From Rhynchopus sp. YZ270_cl-10 (taxonomy: Eukaryota; Euglenozoa; Diplonemea; Diplonemida; Diplonemidae): a stretch of 64,000 nucleotides of DNA. The notes below the pieces were generated by a model that was not told the origin of the DNA, did not search any database, and was given only the letters and a program-made list of their open reading frames with translations. Both the position numbers and the translations under genes were made by a program. This document shows, piece after piece, positions 50,971-60,012 of this stretch. Location of the stretch: positions 496,001 to 560,000 of the forward strand of contig OZ037888.1 of assembly GCA_964035575.1 (NCBI GenBank). The letters are read 5' to 3'. Each line of letters starts with the position of its first letter. The stretch's first letter is position 1.

Positions 50971-51294
50971 GGGTTGTTGGGTTGTTGGGTTGTTGGGTTG
51001 TTGGGTTGTTGGGTTGTTGGGTTGTTGGGTTGTTGGGTTGTTGGGTTGTTGGGTTGTTGGGTTGTTGGGTTGTTGGGTTGTTGGGTTGTTGGGTTGTTGG
51101 GTTGTTGGGTTGTTGGGTTGTTGGGTTGTTGGGTTGTTGGGTTGTTGGGTTGTTGGGTTGTTGGGTTGTTGGGTTGTTGGGTTGTTGGGTTGTTGGGTTG
51201 TTGGGTTGTTGGGTTGTTGGGTTGTTGGGTTGTTGGGTTGTTGGGTTGTTGGGTTGTTGGGTTGTTGGGTTGTTGGGTTGTTGGGTTGTTGGGT
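50971..51294. repeat. 9-bp G-rich satellite (GGGTTGTTG), 36 perfect units
   Basis: A perfect array with GGG every 9 bases on the plus strand, so consecutive G-runs are separated by six bases. Its apparent proteins (Gly-Leu-Leu-Gly-Cys-Trp-Val-Val, Thr-Thr-Gln-Gln-Pro-Asn-Asn-Pro on the other strand) are artefacts. Degenerate GGTTGAGG sequence follows to about 51475. Confidence 0.97.
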
Positions 51295-51871
51295 GGCTGA
51301 GGTTGGTTTAAGCGGTTGAGGCAGTTCACGTGATTGAGGCATTTGGGGTGGTTGTGTGGTGGAGGCAGTTGAGGTTGCTGAGGTGATTGAGGCACTCGGG
51401 GTGGTTGAGGTTGGTTGAAGCAGTTGAGTTGGTTGAGGTTGTTGGGGTGGTTGAGGGAATAACTGATGGTCTCACAAAGTATCTTTTATTTTCCTTTATC
51501 AACTAACTAGCGAAAGGCGTTGGGTATTCGGTTAGCTTGCGCTAGTCGAATCCGCTGGAGGCGGAGGTGTGGGAAGGTGGGAAAACTATGAACCTTTTTG
51601 AAGCAAAAGGGTTAAAGGTGAAACAACGTTTGCCTCATTCAGAGATGGTGAGTGTTAGACAAGGACGTTTCCCGTTGTGAAATCACAACAACCCCAAAAG
51701 AATGGGCCGATTTTTGGGGGGTTCTTATTTGTTTCAGCCTTGCTATTCCCTCGGTGAACCGCAATGATTGAGGTTGGTTGAGGTGATATAGTGTGCCATA
51801 GATGAGGTTCCGAAAGCGAAACAAAAAACAATCCGAGGAGGGTTTCGTTTACTGTGACGTACGAGGGAAGG

Positions 51872-51970
51872 CGTTGAGGTTAGTTGAGGTTAGTTGAGGT
51901 TAGTTGAGGTTAGTTGAGGTTAGTTGAGGTTAGTTGAGGTTAGTTGAGGTTAGTTGAGGCAGTTGAGGTG
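51872..51970. repeat. 10-bp tandem repeat (TTGAGGTTAG), about ten units
   Basis: Perfect units of TTGAGGTTAG, ending in a diverged TTGAGGCAG. It is related to the GGTTGAGG sequence at 49140-49565 and 51300-51475. Confidence 0.95.
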
Positions 51971-52239
51971 ATTGAGGAATAGGTTGTGGTTTCCGAGGCC
52001 CTTTTGCTTTGCCCGTATCCGCACTTTGAAGGAAGGGTGTACAAAGCGAGACGTTGGTTCCGCATACGTCGGTTTCGCTGTTATATGGTTGTGTGAGGAG
52101 CCGCGGGGCGGGGGTGGGAATGGGTCCAATGACTATCCTCCGGTATAGCTGGCTTGGGGGTTGTGACATCTTCCAGTCGTACTTTGCCGGTCTTTGTTAT
52201 CCACCATCTTTTCTCGATTGGGAAACCCAAAAAAACCAC

Positions 52240-52297
52240 CTTTTTTTTTTTTGGCAGACTTGGTTGTATTAGTAGCCCGAGGCACACTACATAACTA
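52240..52297 (-). repeat. dispersed hairpin repeat, family B, minus strand
   Basis: On the minus strand AGTGTGCC, TCG, GGCTACTAATACAACCAAGT and an A-run. GCC/GGC and AGT/ACT pair. It is the only B copy found against the gene direction. Confidence 0.7.
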
Positions 52298-52369
52298 GAG
52301 GCTTGGGTTTGCCGTCGTTTTTTTCCCCCTCGACTTCTCTGTGCTGCGTTCCAAACCTACACATTACCA

Positions 52370-52447
52370 TCAGGACAACCCTCTATCCTGTCATAAGTCC
52401 CCCACACCCGCCCCTCCTTCCCCTCCTCCCCCTCCTCTTCCCCACAC
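52370..52447 (+). promoter_or_regulatory. CT-rich tract upstream of the receptor kinase
   Basis: CCCCTCCTTCCCCTCCTCC-type tract ends about 25 bases before the ATG. No AG lies between the tract and the start that would make a convincing splice acceptor. Confidence 0.4.
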
Positions 52448-52474
52448 CGTCCCATTGTACCCCCCCCTGCGGCA

Positions 52475-55400
52475 ATGCTTCGGGGGGTCGCGACGTTGCT
52501 GCTGACGCAGACTGTGTGTTCGTATGATTTGTTTGCAACGCGTACGGCGACGCTGGGGTCCTCAGCGTGGGTGGTGCCTGCGAAGCACATTGACCACATC
52601 TGCTTTGAGGAAGGTGCGTCTGTGTTCTATGCTGCTTCTACGGAAGGCACGGAGGTGATAACTACACCGAAAGAGGGTAGGATGGGCCCGGCGGGGATGA
52701 TACTGACGGAGTCCGCGGGGTGTGTGGCAGTGGGGGGTTGGGTGTACGCAGCATCAGACAGCACCCTCGTTTCAATAGACGGGGGCTCTCTCCTCTGGGG
52801 TAAACAGTATTCCACTAATACAAAGTTTTCGAGCGACTGCAAAAGGATGATGTACTACAACAGTGGCCTGTCGGAAGGCCTCTACACGCAATGTGGCGGT
52901 GCTTCCGGCTATCTCGGTGTTTTAGTCACCTCAGCGTCATCGCATGCTCTTACCCCAAAAACGTTTTTTTCATCCGGATATGGGGGCTCCTGCCTTGATG
53001 CTTCCTCTGGGTTACTTTTTCTTCCAAGTGAAAAATTGGGTATGCTTGATGTGCGTGATATCAATCCTGCAATGAACTCGCCAGAGTTTGGGAAGGTTTT
53101 GTACAGCTTTTCTGTGGGATGGGGGTACAAGGACTGCCAGGTGGCCGGGGGACAGCTCTTTGTTACCGGTCTCATTAATATTGCTGCCTTCCTGCATGTG
53201 TTCACCTTCAACGCGACTGCGGCAGAGCGTATTGTGGGTGATGAGTGCTGTACCGGGACGGATACAGCGGGGGTGACTGCGTTGCATGTGGCTGACGTCG
53301 GTGCCGGTCCCCCTGCCATCGTGTTCTTGCAGTCCCGCACCTCCATTGCAGTCCTGAACGTCACAGATGTATCTGCGCCCACGGTGTTGCAGATCCAGTA
53401 CCTCGATGTGGGGTGGACTGTGGGAGACATTGCTGTGATGGGTTCGCAGATTCTTGTGGCGCTGAACCCCGACGACGTGACGGACGGTTCACTGAATACG
53501 CCGATTAGCGCGATATTCTCATATGACTACTTGTCTCCGAATAGCGAGCCAACGATAGCACCTACAACAGTCCCTATCACCACAGCTCCTACAGCAAGCC
53601 CCACCACAACCCCTCAGACGGCAAGCCCCAACAGCAAAACTGAAACCAACAGCCCAACGATTGCAACCACTCCCGCCCCCATTGTGCATCTCGTCACTGC
53701 GCGTCCCACCAGTGCGAGCCCCACCACAACTCCTACAGCAAGCCCCACCACAGCTCCTCAGACAGCAAGCCCCAACATCAAAACTGAAACCGACAGCCCC
53801 CATGGGGAAACGCAACCCCCTAGTGCGCAAACCGACAGCCCAACGGTGGCAACCACTCCCGCCCCCATTGTGCATCTCGTCACTGCGCGTCCCACCAGTG
53901 CGAGCCCCACTGTGACTGTGGCTCCCACCACTGCGAGAGTCGACACCACTATCCCCACCACCACCACCCCAAAGACCACAGCTCCATCCCCTGCAACACC
54001 CGCACCGCCCACCCCCTCGGACACCACACCACCGCCACCAGCCAGCAGCGCCAGCAGTGGTGGTGGGTCTACCGTCATCATCGCAGCCGCCGCCTCCTCT
54101 GCCCTAGCGGTCTGTCTCCTTGGTGCACTTGCTTGGTTCTGCCGCCGCCGCCACCGCGGTGCACACAATGCACCGAGCTACACCGACACCTTACTCCCTA
54201 TGGATGCGGAGTGCGTCGAGCTGGACTCTGCAGGCTCGCGGAGAGAGACGAACCGGACGACAGAGTTTCTACAGTATGGACATAGCGTTCAGGTGTTTGA
54301 CTGTGCTGTTGAGGGCTTCTGCTTTGGAGAGATGCAGGAGACAGACTTGGGGTCCACCCCTTCACTGTTGGGGCCTAGCGAGGCGCGGATGATGCGTCGT
54401 GTGGGGCCTTTCTTTGATGCTTCGTTGGTAGGATGGAAACCGCATACGGAATTAGGTCGAGGCGCCTTCGGCGTCGTGTACAAAGGCAGCTGCGGAGGCC
54501 CTGCAATCGCCATGAAGGCGCACAGCAAAGTAGATGAATCCGACGTCTCAGCCGCCTCCGATCAGATCCGCTGCCTCCAGGAAATGGGACCCCACCCCAA
54601 CCTCGTCTCCGTTCTTGATATGATCTACGTCTGCGACACCCAATGCCTCTGCATCTTCATGGAATGCATAAGCGGGCCCACCCTGCACACCCTCTCAGAG
54701 AGTGGCGTGGAAGAAGGTGAAGCGGCGCGGTTGATGGCACAAATTGTGTCTGGGGTGAAGCATTTACATTCGCATTCTCTTCTTCACCGTGATATCAAAG
54801 GGGATAATGTACTTCTCACACCAGATTTGATGACCGCAAAATTATGCGATTTTGGCCTCCTCAAGGCAATGCAGACCCTTCAAGAGCAGACCGAAGATGT
54901 AAACACATTAGCAGGCACCCCCGGGTGGATGGCTCCTGAGGTTGCTGACCGTCTTAGTGGATTTGTTGCAGCAGGGAAACCATCTGATATCTACAGCATT
55001 GGCTGTACATTGTCAGAAACCCTCAACCGCGGGCAACCCCCAGGTCCTCTCATCGAAAACGTCTGGAACTGGGTTGGCCACAAAGGCTCCGCACCCCCTT
55101 CTATTGCCTCAGGTATTTCCACCCCTGCAGCGGAATTCATCACTGCATGCCTGCAACCACGCCCGGAAGACCGGCCTACCATAGCACAACTTGAAACTCA
55201 CACCTTCCTTGAAGCCTTCCTTTCCGCAACCAGCCACGAAACAACCACTCTCAGCGAAGAGGAAATGATACGTTGTGTTAAAGGAAAGGTTCTAGGGAGG
55301 GGCGCCTTTGGGACGGTGTATCTTGGTCAGCTACCGGATGCGCGGCAGGTTGCGGTTAAGGTGCTTGCAGTGAAAGGAGCCGCGCAGGGGCAGGTTCAGT

Positions 55401-56128
55401 GTGCGCAGGCTGAAGCGGAGTTTCGAATTTGTGAGAGTCTGGATCACCCTAATATAGTGGCATACTATGGGCATCGTTGGACAGAGGGTGGGGTTGATAT
55501 TTTTCTTGAATTGGTCACCGGGGGGACGGTCCGCGATTTTGTCAGAACGGTCCAAAATGGGCGTCTTATGGACAGTGTTATCACAGTCTACCTCCGTCAG
55601 GTGCTCGATGCATTGTGCTATCTCCACAAAGGCGGGAGAGGTCGTCTCCCCATCGCACATCGCGACCTAAAAGGCGACAATCTTCTCATAGACAAATCAG
55701 GGAAAATTAAATTAGCGGATTTTGGCTGTAGCAAACTTTTTTCTGGTGATGAAGGGACCGCCACATTCGTGGGAACCCCAAATTGGATGGCCCCCGAGGT
55801 GTTGTCGATGAGGGGAGGAGGCGGCGGTGGGGGGTTGGAGCAGTACTGTACAAAGTGCGATCTGTGGTCGTTGGGGTGTACGGTGATTGAGATGTTGGGG
55901 CATACCCCGTGGCGTGAAGGTGGTGGTGAGACAACGTTTGACGTTATGTCCCGCATAGCCTCTAGCTCCACAGGGCCCCCTCTTCCCGACAATGTGTCGC
56001 CTCTCCTCCAAGACTTCCTCGCAACCTGCTTCAAACGCAACCCAGCGGAGCGTGCGACAGCGGAAGAGCTCCTCGCCTCGCCCTACATTGAGCAAGGGCA
56101 GATCGCACATCCAGGTGTAGCAGAATAG
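52475..56128 (+). CDS. receptor-like protein with two tandem kinase domains
   Basis: The single-exon frame encodes 1217 residues. A signal peptide (LRGVATLLLTQTVCSYD) is followed by an ectodomain of about 340 residues with repeating beta-strand patterns like a propeller (VLNVTDVSAPTVLQ, LGMLDVRDINP). Residues 357-530 are a Thr/Pro/Ser-rich mucin-like stalk containing two near-identical blocks of about 45 residues (TTPAPIVHLVTARPTSASP in each). A membrane helix at about 533-556 (VIIAAAASSALAVCLLGALA) leads to basic CRRRH. Kinase 1 (about 655-915) has LGRGAFG, IAMK, HRDIKGDN, CDFG and MAPE. Kinase 2 (about 932-1205) has LGRGAFG, VAVK, HRDLKGDN, ADFG and MAPE, with STE11/MEKK-like features. Both seem catalytically intact. 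It may sense an outside ligand and signal through a built-in kinase pair. The ligand is unknown. Confidence 0.88.
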   Translation: MLRGVATLLLTQTVCSYDLFATRTATLGSSAWVVPAKHIDHICFEEGASVFYAASTEGTEVITTPKEGRMGPAGMILTESAGCVAVGGWVYAASDSTLVSIDGGSLLWGKQYSTNTKFSSDCKRMMYYNSGLSEGLYTQCGGASGYLGVLVTSASSHALTPKTFFSSGYGGSCLDASSGLLFLPSEKLGMLDVRDINPAMNSPEFGKVLYSFSVGWGYKDCQVAGGQLFVTGLINIAAFLHVFTFNATAAERIVGDECCTGTDTAGVTALHVADVGAGPPAIVFLQSRTSIAVLNVTDVSAPTVLQIQYLDVGWTVGDIAVMGSQILVALNPDDVTDGSLNTPISAIFSYDYLSPNSEPTIAPTTVPITTAPTASPTTTPQTASPNSKTETNSPTIATTPAPIVHLVTARPTSASPTTTPTASPTTAPQTASPNIKTETDSPHGETQPPSAQTDSPTVATTPAPIVHLVTARPTSASPTVTVAPTTARVDTTIPTTTTPKTTAPSPATPAPPTPSDTTPPPPASSASSGGGSTVIIAAAASSALAVCLLGALAWFCRRRHRGAHNAPSYTDTLLPMDAECVELDSAGSRRETNRTTEFLQYGHSVQVFDCAVEGFCFGEMQETDLGSTPSLLGPSEARMMRRVGPFFDASLVGWKPHTELGRGAFGVVYKGSCGGPAIAMKAHSKVDESDVSAASDQIRCLQEMGPHPNLVSVLDMIYVCDTQCLCIFMECISGPTLHTLSESGVEEGEAARLMAQIVSGVKHLHSHSLLHRDIKGDNVLLTPDLMTAKLCDFGLLKAMQTLQEQTEDVNTLAGTPGWMAPEVADRLSGFVAAGKPSDIYSIGCTLSETLNRGQPPGPLIENVWNWVGHKGSAPPSIASGISTPAAEFITACLQPRPEDRPTIAQLETHTFLEAFLSATSHETTTLSEEEMIRCVKGKVLGRGAFGTVYLGQLPDARQVAVKVLAVKGAAQGQVQCAQAEAEFRICESLDHPNIVAYYGHRWTEGGVDIFLELVTGGTVRDFVRTVQNGRLMDSVITVYLRQVLDALCYLHKGGRGRLPIAHRDLKGDNLLIDKSGKIKLADFGCSKLFSGDEGTATFVGTPNWMAPEVLSMRGGGGGGGLEQYCTKCDLWSLGCTVIEMLGHTPWREGGGETTFDVMSRIASSSTGPPLPDNVSPLLQDFLATCFKRNPAERATAEELLASPYIEQGQIAHPGVAE

Positions 56129-56552
56129 AGGTGTTTTTAGTATGCTAAAGTGGTAAGAGAGGAAATAGAATCAACGGAAGGTGTAAAAAAGGTAGTTTTT
56201 TTTTTTTCAGTTGTTTTGTGTTCTTCAATATTCAGTGGGGGGGGGAAGGTAAAAAGGGTACAAATGTTTTTTTTTTGGAGCTGGTTTTGCTTCTTTCTTG
56301 ACGTTTGATGGAGGACTCCTTCAAAGAAAAATCTTCATCATTTATTTGTCGTATTTTCCCCTATGTACAGACGGTTCGGCGTGTTATAACTTTTTGCTCT
56401 ATTTGATACATTTTCTAAGATGGGTGGGTTGCCTGCACGGCGCTCAATACACTCAATACACCATCATGATTCGTAACAACCCTAAAAACCCCATAGTATC
56501 TGTCCACCGATGTCCGGTGAGGCGTTTACGCCTTTTCAAAAAATCTCTTTTT

Positions 56553-56588
56553 GGTGACTAAGCATTGAGAGACTTGGGTTCATATGGA
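56553..56588 (+). repeat. dispersed hairpin repeat, family A
   Basis: GGTGACTAAGC, loop ATTGAGA, GACTTGGGTTCATATGG. Confidence 0.65.
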
Positions 56589-56748
56589 ATATTTTCTTTT
56601 TTTTTTTTTCAAATTTGTATATCGTTTTTGAACATCCTTTTGTATGATTTCTCTATGGGAGCTTATACAAAGTCAATACACTCTAGCTGGCAATTCTAAG
56701 AGAAAATGCCCTTAATTATCAGCTTGAGTGTATCTACCCCCCTAGGGC

Positions 56749-56804
56749 CAGTGCTGTAAGAATACGTATTCTTACGTATCCGTAAGCGTATTCTTACAGC
56801 ACTG
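56749..56804. mobile_element. tiny palindromic element with hAT-like ends
   Basis: Ends CAGTGCTGTAAGAATACG and its perfect complement, 20-base centre. CCCTAGGG and CCCTAGGC flank it (seven of eight bases), as if an 8-bp target duplication had changed once. The CAGTGCTG terminus matches that of the element at 35874. Confidence 0.65.
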
Positions 56805-57144
56805 CCCTAGGCGCACTTCTTTTCCTCTTTTGGAATAGAAAGCAGGTGGAACTCATTTTACTCCATTCTCCTTCCCCAAAGCATCCTGGTGTTACTGCGC
56901 ACATAGTCTGGTGCGAATACAGGAGGAGTACTGTTTTCTTGCACAAGACGTTGTTGAGCGGTTCCCAGTTGAGAAAAAGCAGAGGGGAAAAAAGGGTTCA
57001 TTTTTTTTGTGAAATCAGAGCCCTTTTTTTTTTTTTGGAAAATATCATCACATATATTACAATACAATCAGAACAGGAGTTTGTTCATCAAATGCAACAG
57101 AACAAAAATCAAGAAAAACCGTGAATTAGCCTTTGAGTAACAAT

Positions 57145-57188
57145 GAGATAATACAGAACCTACTTCGGTAGGTGATTGTCAGCACAAT
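57145..57188 (+). repeat. dispersed hairpin repeat, family D
   Basis: ACAGA, stem ACCTAC/GTAGGT with a TTCG tetraloop, then GATTGTC. Confidence 0.8.
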
Positions 57189-57258
57189 AGATGGGTTTGT
57201 GCGGCACGTCCTTCACTTTTGTTTCTATTTTTAAAAAAAGAAGAAAGTATTTTTTTTC

Positions 57259-57352
57259 CGATTGTCCATGGTCGACACAAAAAAAAGGTGGAGATTGCAT
57301 CAACTGTGGCAACACAACCGAGGCAACTGCACTACTCCAATTGATTTTTTCA
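57259..57352 (+). repeat. family D tail joined to a family B2 copy
   Basis: GATTGTC, then GTCGACAC and an A-run, directly followed by GGTGGAGATTGC, CAACACAACCGAGGC, AACTGCACT and another A-run. Confidence 0.65.
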
Positions 57353-57556
57353 AAAAAAAATAAAAATGTACCCCCACGTGTTTTCCCCTCCGCCACGCTT
57401 CATCATCACCACAAGGACGGCCTCAAAACCGTAACCTACAAACAACCCCTTGCGACAGGAAATAAGTACCGGGAGTGTTCCACACTCGAGAAACTTAGCC
57501 TGGTAAAAAGGGTTTCATAAGCGTTGCTCTCAAGGGTTCAGGACGAATTACGTCCA

Positions 57557-57612
57557 ACATTGAGTACAGACCCTAGGTTCCCCAAACGGTCCTTAGGCGA
57601 TTGTCGACACAA
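57557..57612 (+). repeat. dispersed hairpin repeat, family D
   Basis: ACATTGAGTACAGACC, stem CCTAgG/CCtTAGG with a larger loop, CGATTGTCGACAC and an A-run. Confidence 0.7.
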
Positions 57613-58984
57613 CAAAAAAAAGGAAAAACGATGTTGACAGCTTTTCTCTCATCCCCATTTTTTTCTTCTTCTGCTCCCATAATTTTTTTGTCTGATTTGT
57701 TTCGTTACTTTAATTGTGCGCCTTATTAAGGTACAGGGGAGTCCACAAACATAGGTTAATACCATTTCTTACGTTCTCAAATTTTTTACCGAAAAGCCAG
57801 CTGTGTTTGTGATCACCCCCTGTATAACTCTTTCGCTGTGTCCATCTTCTGTCCCGAAGAACTTTTGTGCGACCCACGGGGGTACCCCTCTGGCTCTGGA
57901 CAGTGCCATCATCGACGACTCATGGACACTGTACAACAATGTACTTTTTCTTCTCTTGTCCGATTTTGGTCCTCTTCTTGTTCCATCAGTTTAGAATCAT
58001 TCAGAATCATCTGTCGTTCCATGACAGGCCCCTAGCTAACCCTTTATAACATCAAGACATCAAAAAGAACAGTTTCTGCTCAAGTGGAAGCAAAGGGTCT
58101 ATTATGGAAGAGGACTAGGATTGTATAGAAGAAAAGCAGATTGTTGCACGTCCGTGCTCATGACCAGATGGAAGCAGCCCAGAGAGAGCCACAGAAACGT
58201 CATAGTATGAAGAGGTGACGGTGGCCTTGGAGACCGTAGCCCCACCCCCCTATATTTGGGGAGGGGGGGTGAAAAAATTCACCCAGTACGAAGTGTTTGT
58301 GATGGGAGAGCACTCATTTTATGGCATTCTATGATCATGGGCTCCTGGTTCGCAGGGGAGGTTTCCTAGTATAGTCTTTGTGTACGGGTTGAATTATTGA
58401 TGTCATTTTTTGGACAATAGAGCGGTCTTTGTTTTTTTTTTTTTTTGCAAAAAAGTTTTTATTGTGCGTGTTTTGGTCCTGTGAAAAAAGATTGTGGTTA
58501 TTATCTAGTGAGAGTAGTCTATAATCAAACAATTTTTTTATTGTGCGTGGCTATTGTATTTGTTTTGAAAGCGTGTGTGCACGGAAACATGCCCCTCTTT
58601 CAATTTTTCTCTTGTGAGAGGGGTGCACGTCTTTAATCCGTAAACAAGCCTTCAAAGAATCGTTATTGCTTTAATTGATTCAGAGGTTGCCTGCACCCGT
58701 CGTGGACATCAGTGTTATTGATCAGATTCGTGACAAGAGAAGTACAAAGGGTTTTTTTTAATTTTTGTCGCGAAATGAAGGAGGAAATAGAAACAAAGCA
58801 TTTTTGAACACACTTTGCGGTTCTGGGGACCGCGCTGCAGAGAACCACGCCTCACCAAACAGGTCGGGGTGTGTGTTTCACCACAACCTCCCTCTCCCAG
58901 GGGTTTTTTTCGTGTGGGTGTTAAGTTTCTATTTTTTTACGAGTTTGCTTTACGAGCTGTTAGCTATTTTTTTTTACCTACGAA

Positions 58985-59050
58985 GCTTGCTTTAAGGGAG
59001 AAATAGTATTACCGGGTACGGCCGCCAATCATCCCTCAAACAGGATTGTG
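58985..59050 (-). repeat. dispersed hairpin repeat related to family D, minus strand
   Basis: On the minus strand ATCC/GGAT precede GATTGGCGG, then GTACC.../GGTAC-like GTAC and GTATT pair. The same plan as 25371 with changed stems. Confidence 0.6.
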
Positions 59051-59977
59051 CTATCAACGAATAACAACTTTACTTACCTACCCGATCTTGCTCTTCTTTT
59101 TTATTTAAATTTTCGTTTTGTTTTATTCTTTGCGTTCATTGCATGTTTCACACAGCGTTAGATAGTGTAATCTACCCATTCCTCCACTGGCTCAATACAA
59201 GAAGTCTATGCTCACCTGACAAACTTCTCATTAACATCTCCCAAAGCATATTTTATTAAGACGCACACGATAGTTACACCATGTGAAGTGGATTGGCACT
59301 TTAAAAAGTGTTTGTTTGCACACTTCGAAACGCGCCCCCCTTTTTTTTTTACTCGTGATTTATCCACCCGCTTCTGATCATTTTGTGTTCCGATGGTTAA
59401 ATGTCCCAACAGAAGATAAACTGCATCCATCATTGATCCCCCCTCCCCTTCCCTGCCAAAAAAAGAAAATGCAGGAGAGACTTAGTCTCACATGACGGTG
59501 TTGTTTTTTTTGACGATTCTGTTAGGTACTTCAGTTCCCAAGAAGGAAAAGTTTTATCGATAGGATAAGGGGGAGTATAGTTCCCCCTAGGCATACATGT
59601 CGTGCGAAGGGATTCTTCGCATTCTTCGCATTTGAAAAATAAAAATAAAAAAATCCCAAAAAATTCTTCGCATTTTCTTCGTATTTTCCATCGCCGCACT
59701 ATATTGTGCATTTGAGGCATGGGGTGAGATTTTTTTTAAACATTTTTTGCTCAAAATATTGCAAATGAATTTTTAGACCTGGAAGAAAAAAAATGCGGGT
59801 CCGACGTCAAATTTTTATTTGAAAGTGTATGAATTTGTTAAATGCAGTTTATACCACCCCATCACAGTGCGCACAAACTCATATTTTAAATGGCTGCGGT
59901 CAACGAAGACATAACAGTAGTATGGACAGATCAGTTGGTCTGATGCTATGGTTAGTTTTCATTTTTTTCTTGAAGCT

Positions 59978-60012
59978 GATTCAGCACCAGAGGCTTAGGT
60001 TCATCTCATAAA
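59978..60012 (+). repeat. dispersed hairpin repeat, family A (5' part diverged)
   Basis: GCTGATTCAGC, ACCAGAG, GCTTAGGTTCATCTCATAAA. Confidence 0.6.

Larger units (their letters stand above)
51476..52474. other. gene-free region before the receptor kinase
   Basis: It holds the 10-bp array (51872-51970), a minus-strand family-B copy (52240-52297) and a CT-rich tract (52370-52447). No gene is supported. Confidence 0.6.

Noticed and set aside
50827-51395. Long frames on both strands over the GGGTTGTTG array
   Set aside because: All six frames are open because the unit is 9 bp without a stop. The flanking parts belong to different decayed sequences.
51872-51970. Interstitial telomere repeat
   Set aside because: TTGAGGTTAG is 10 bp and not a known telomere unit. 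It grades into the local GGTTGAGG minisatellite.
57803-58049. Possible small cysteine-containing protein
   Set aside because: Overlapping short frames, no conserved spacing, no start context or splice signals.
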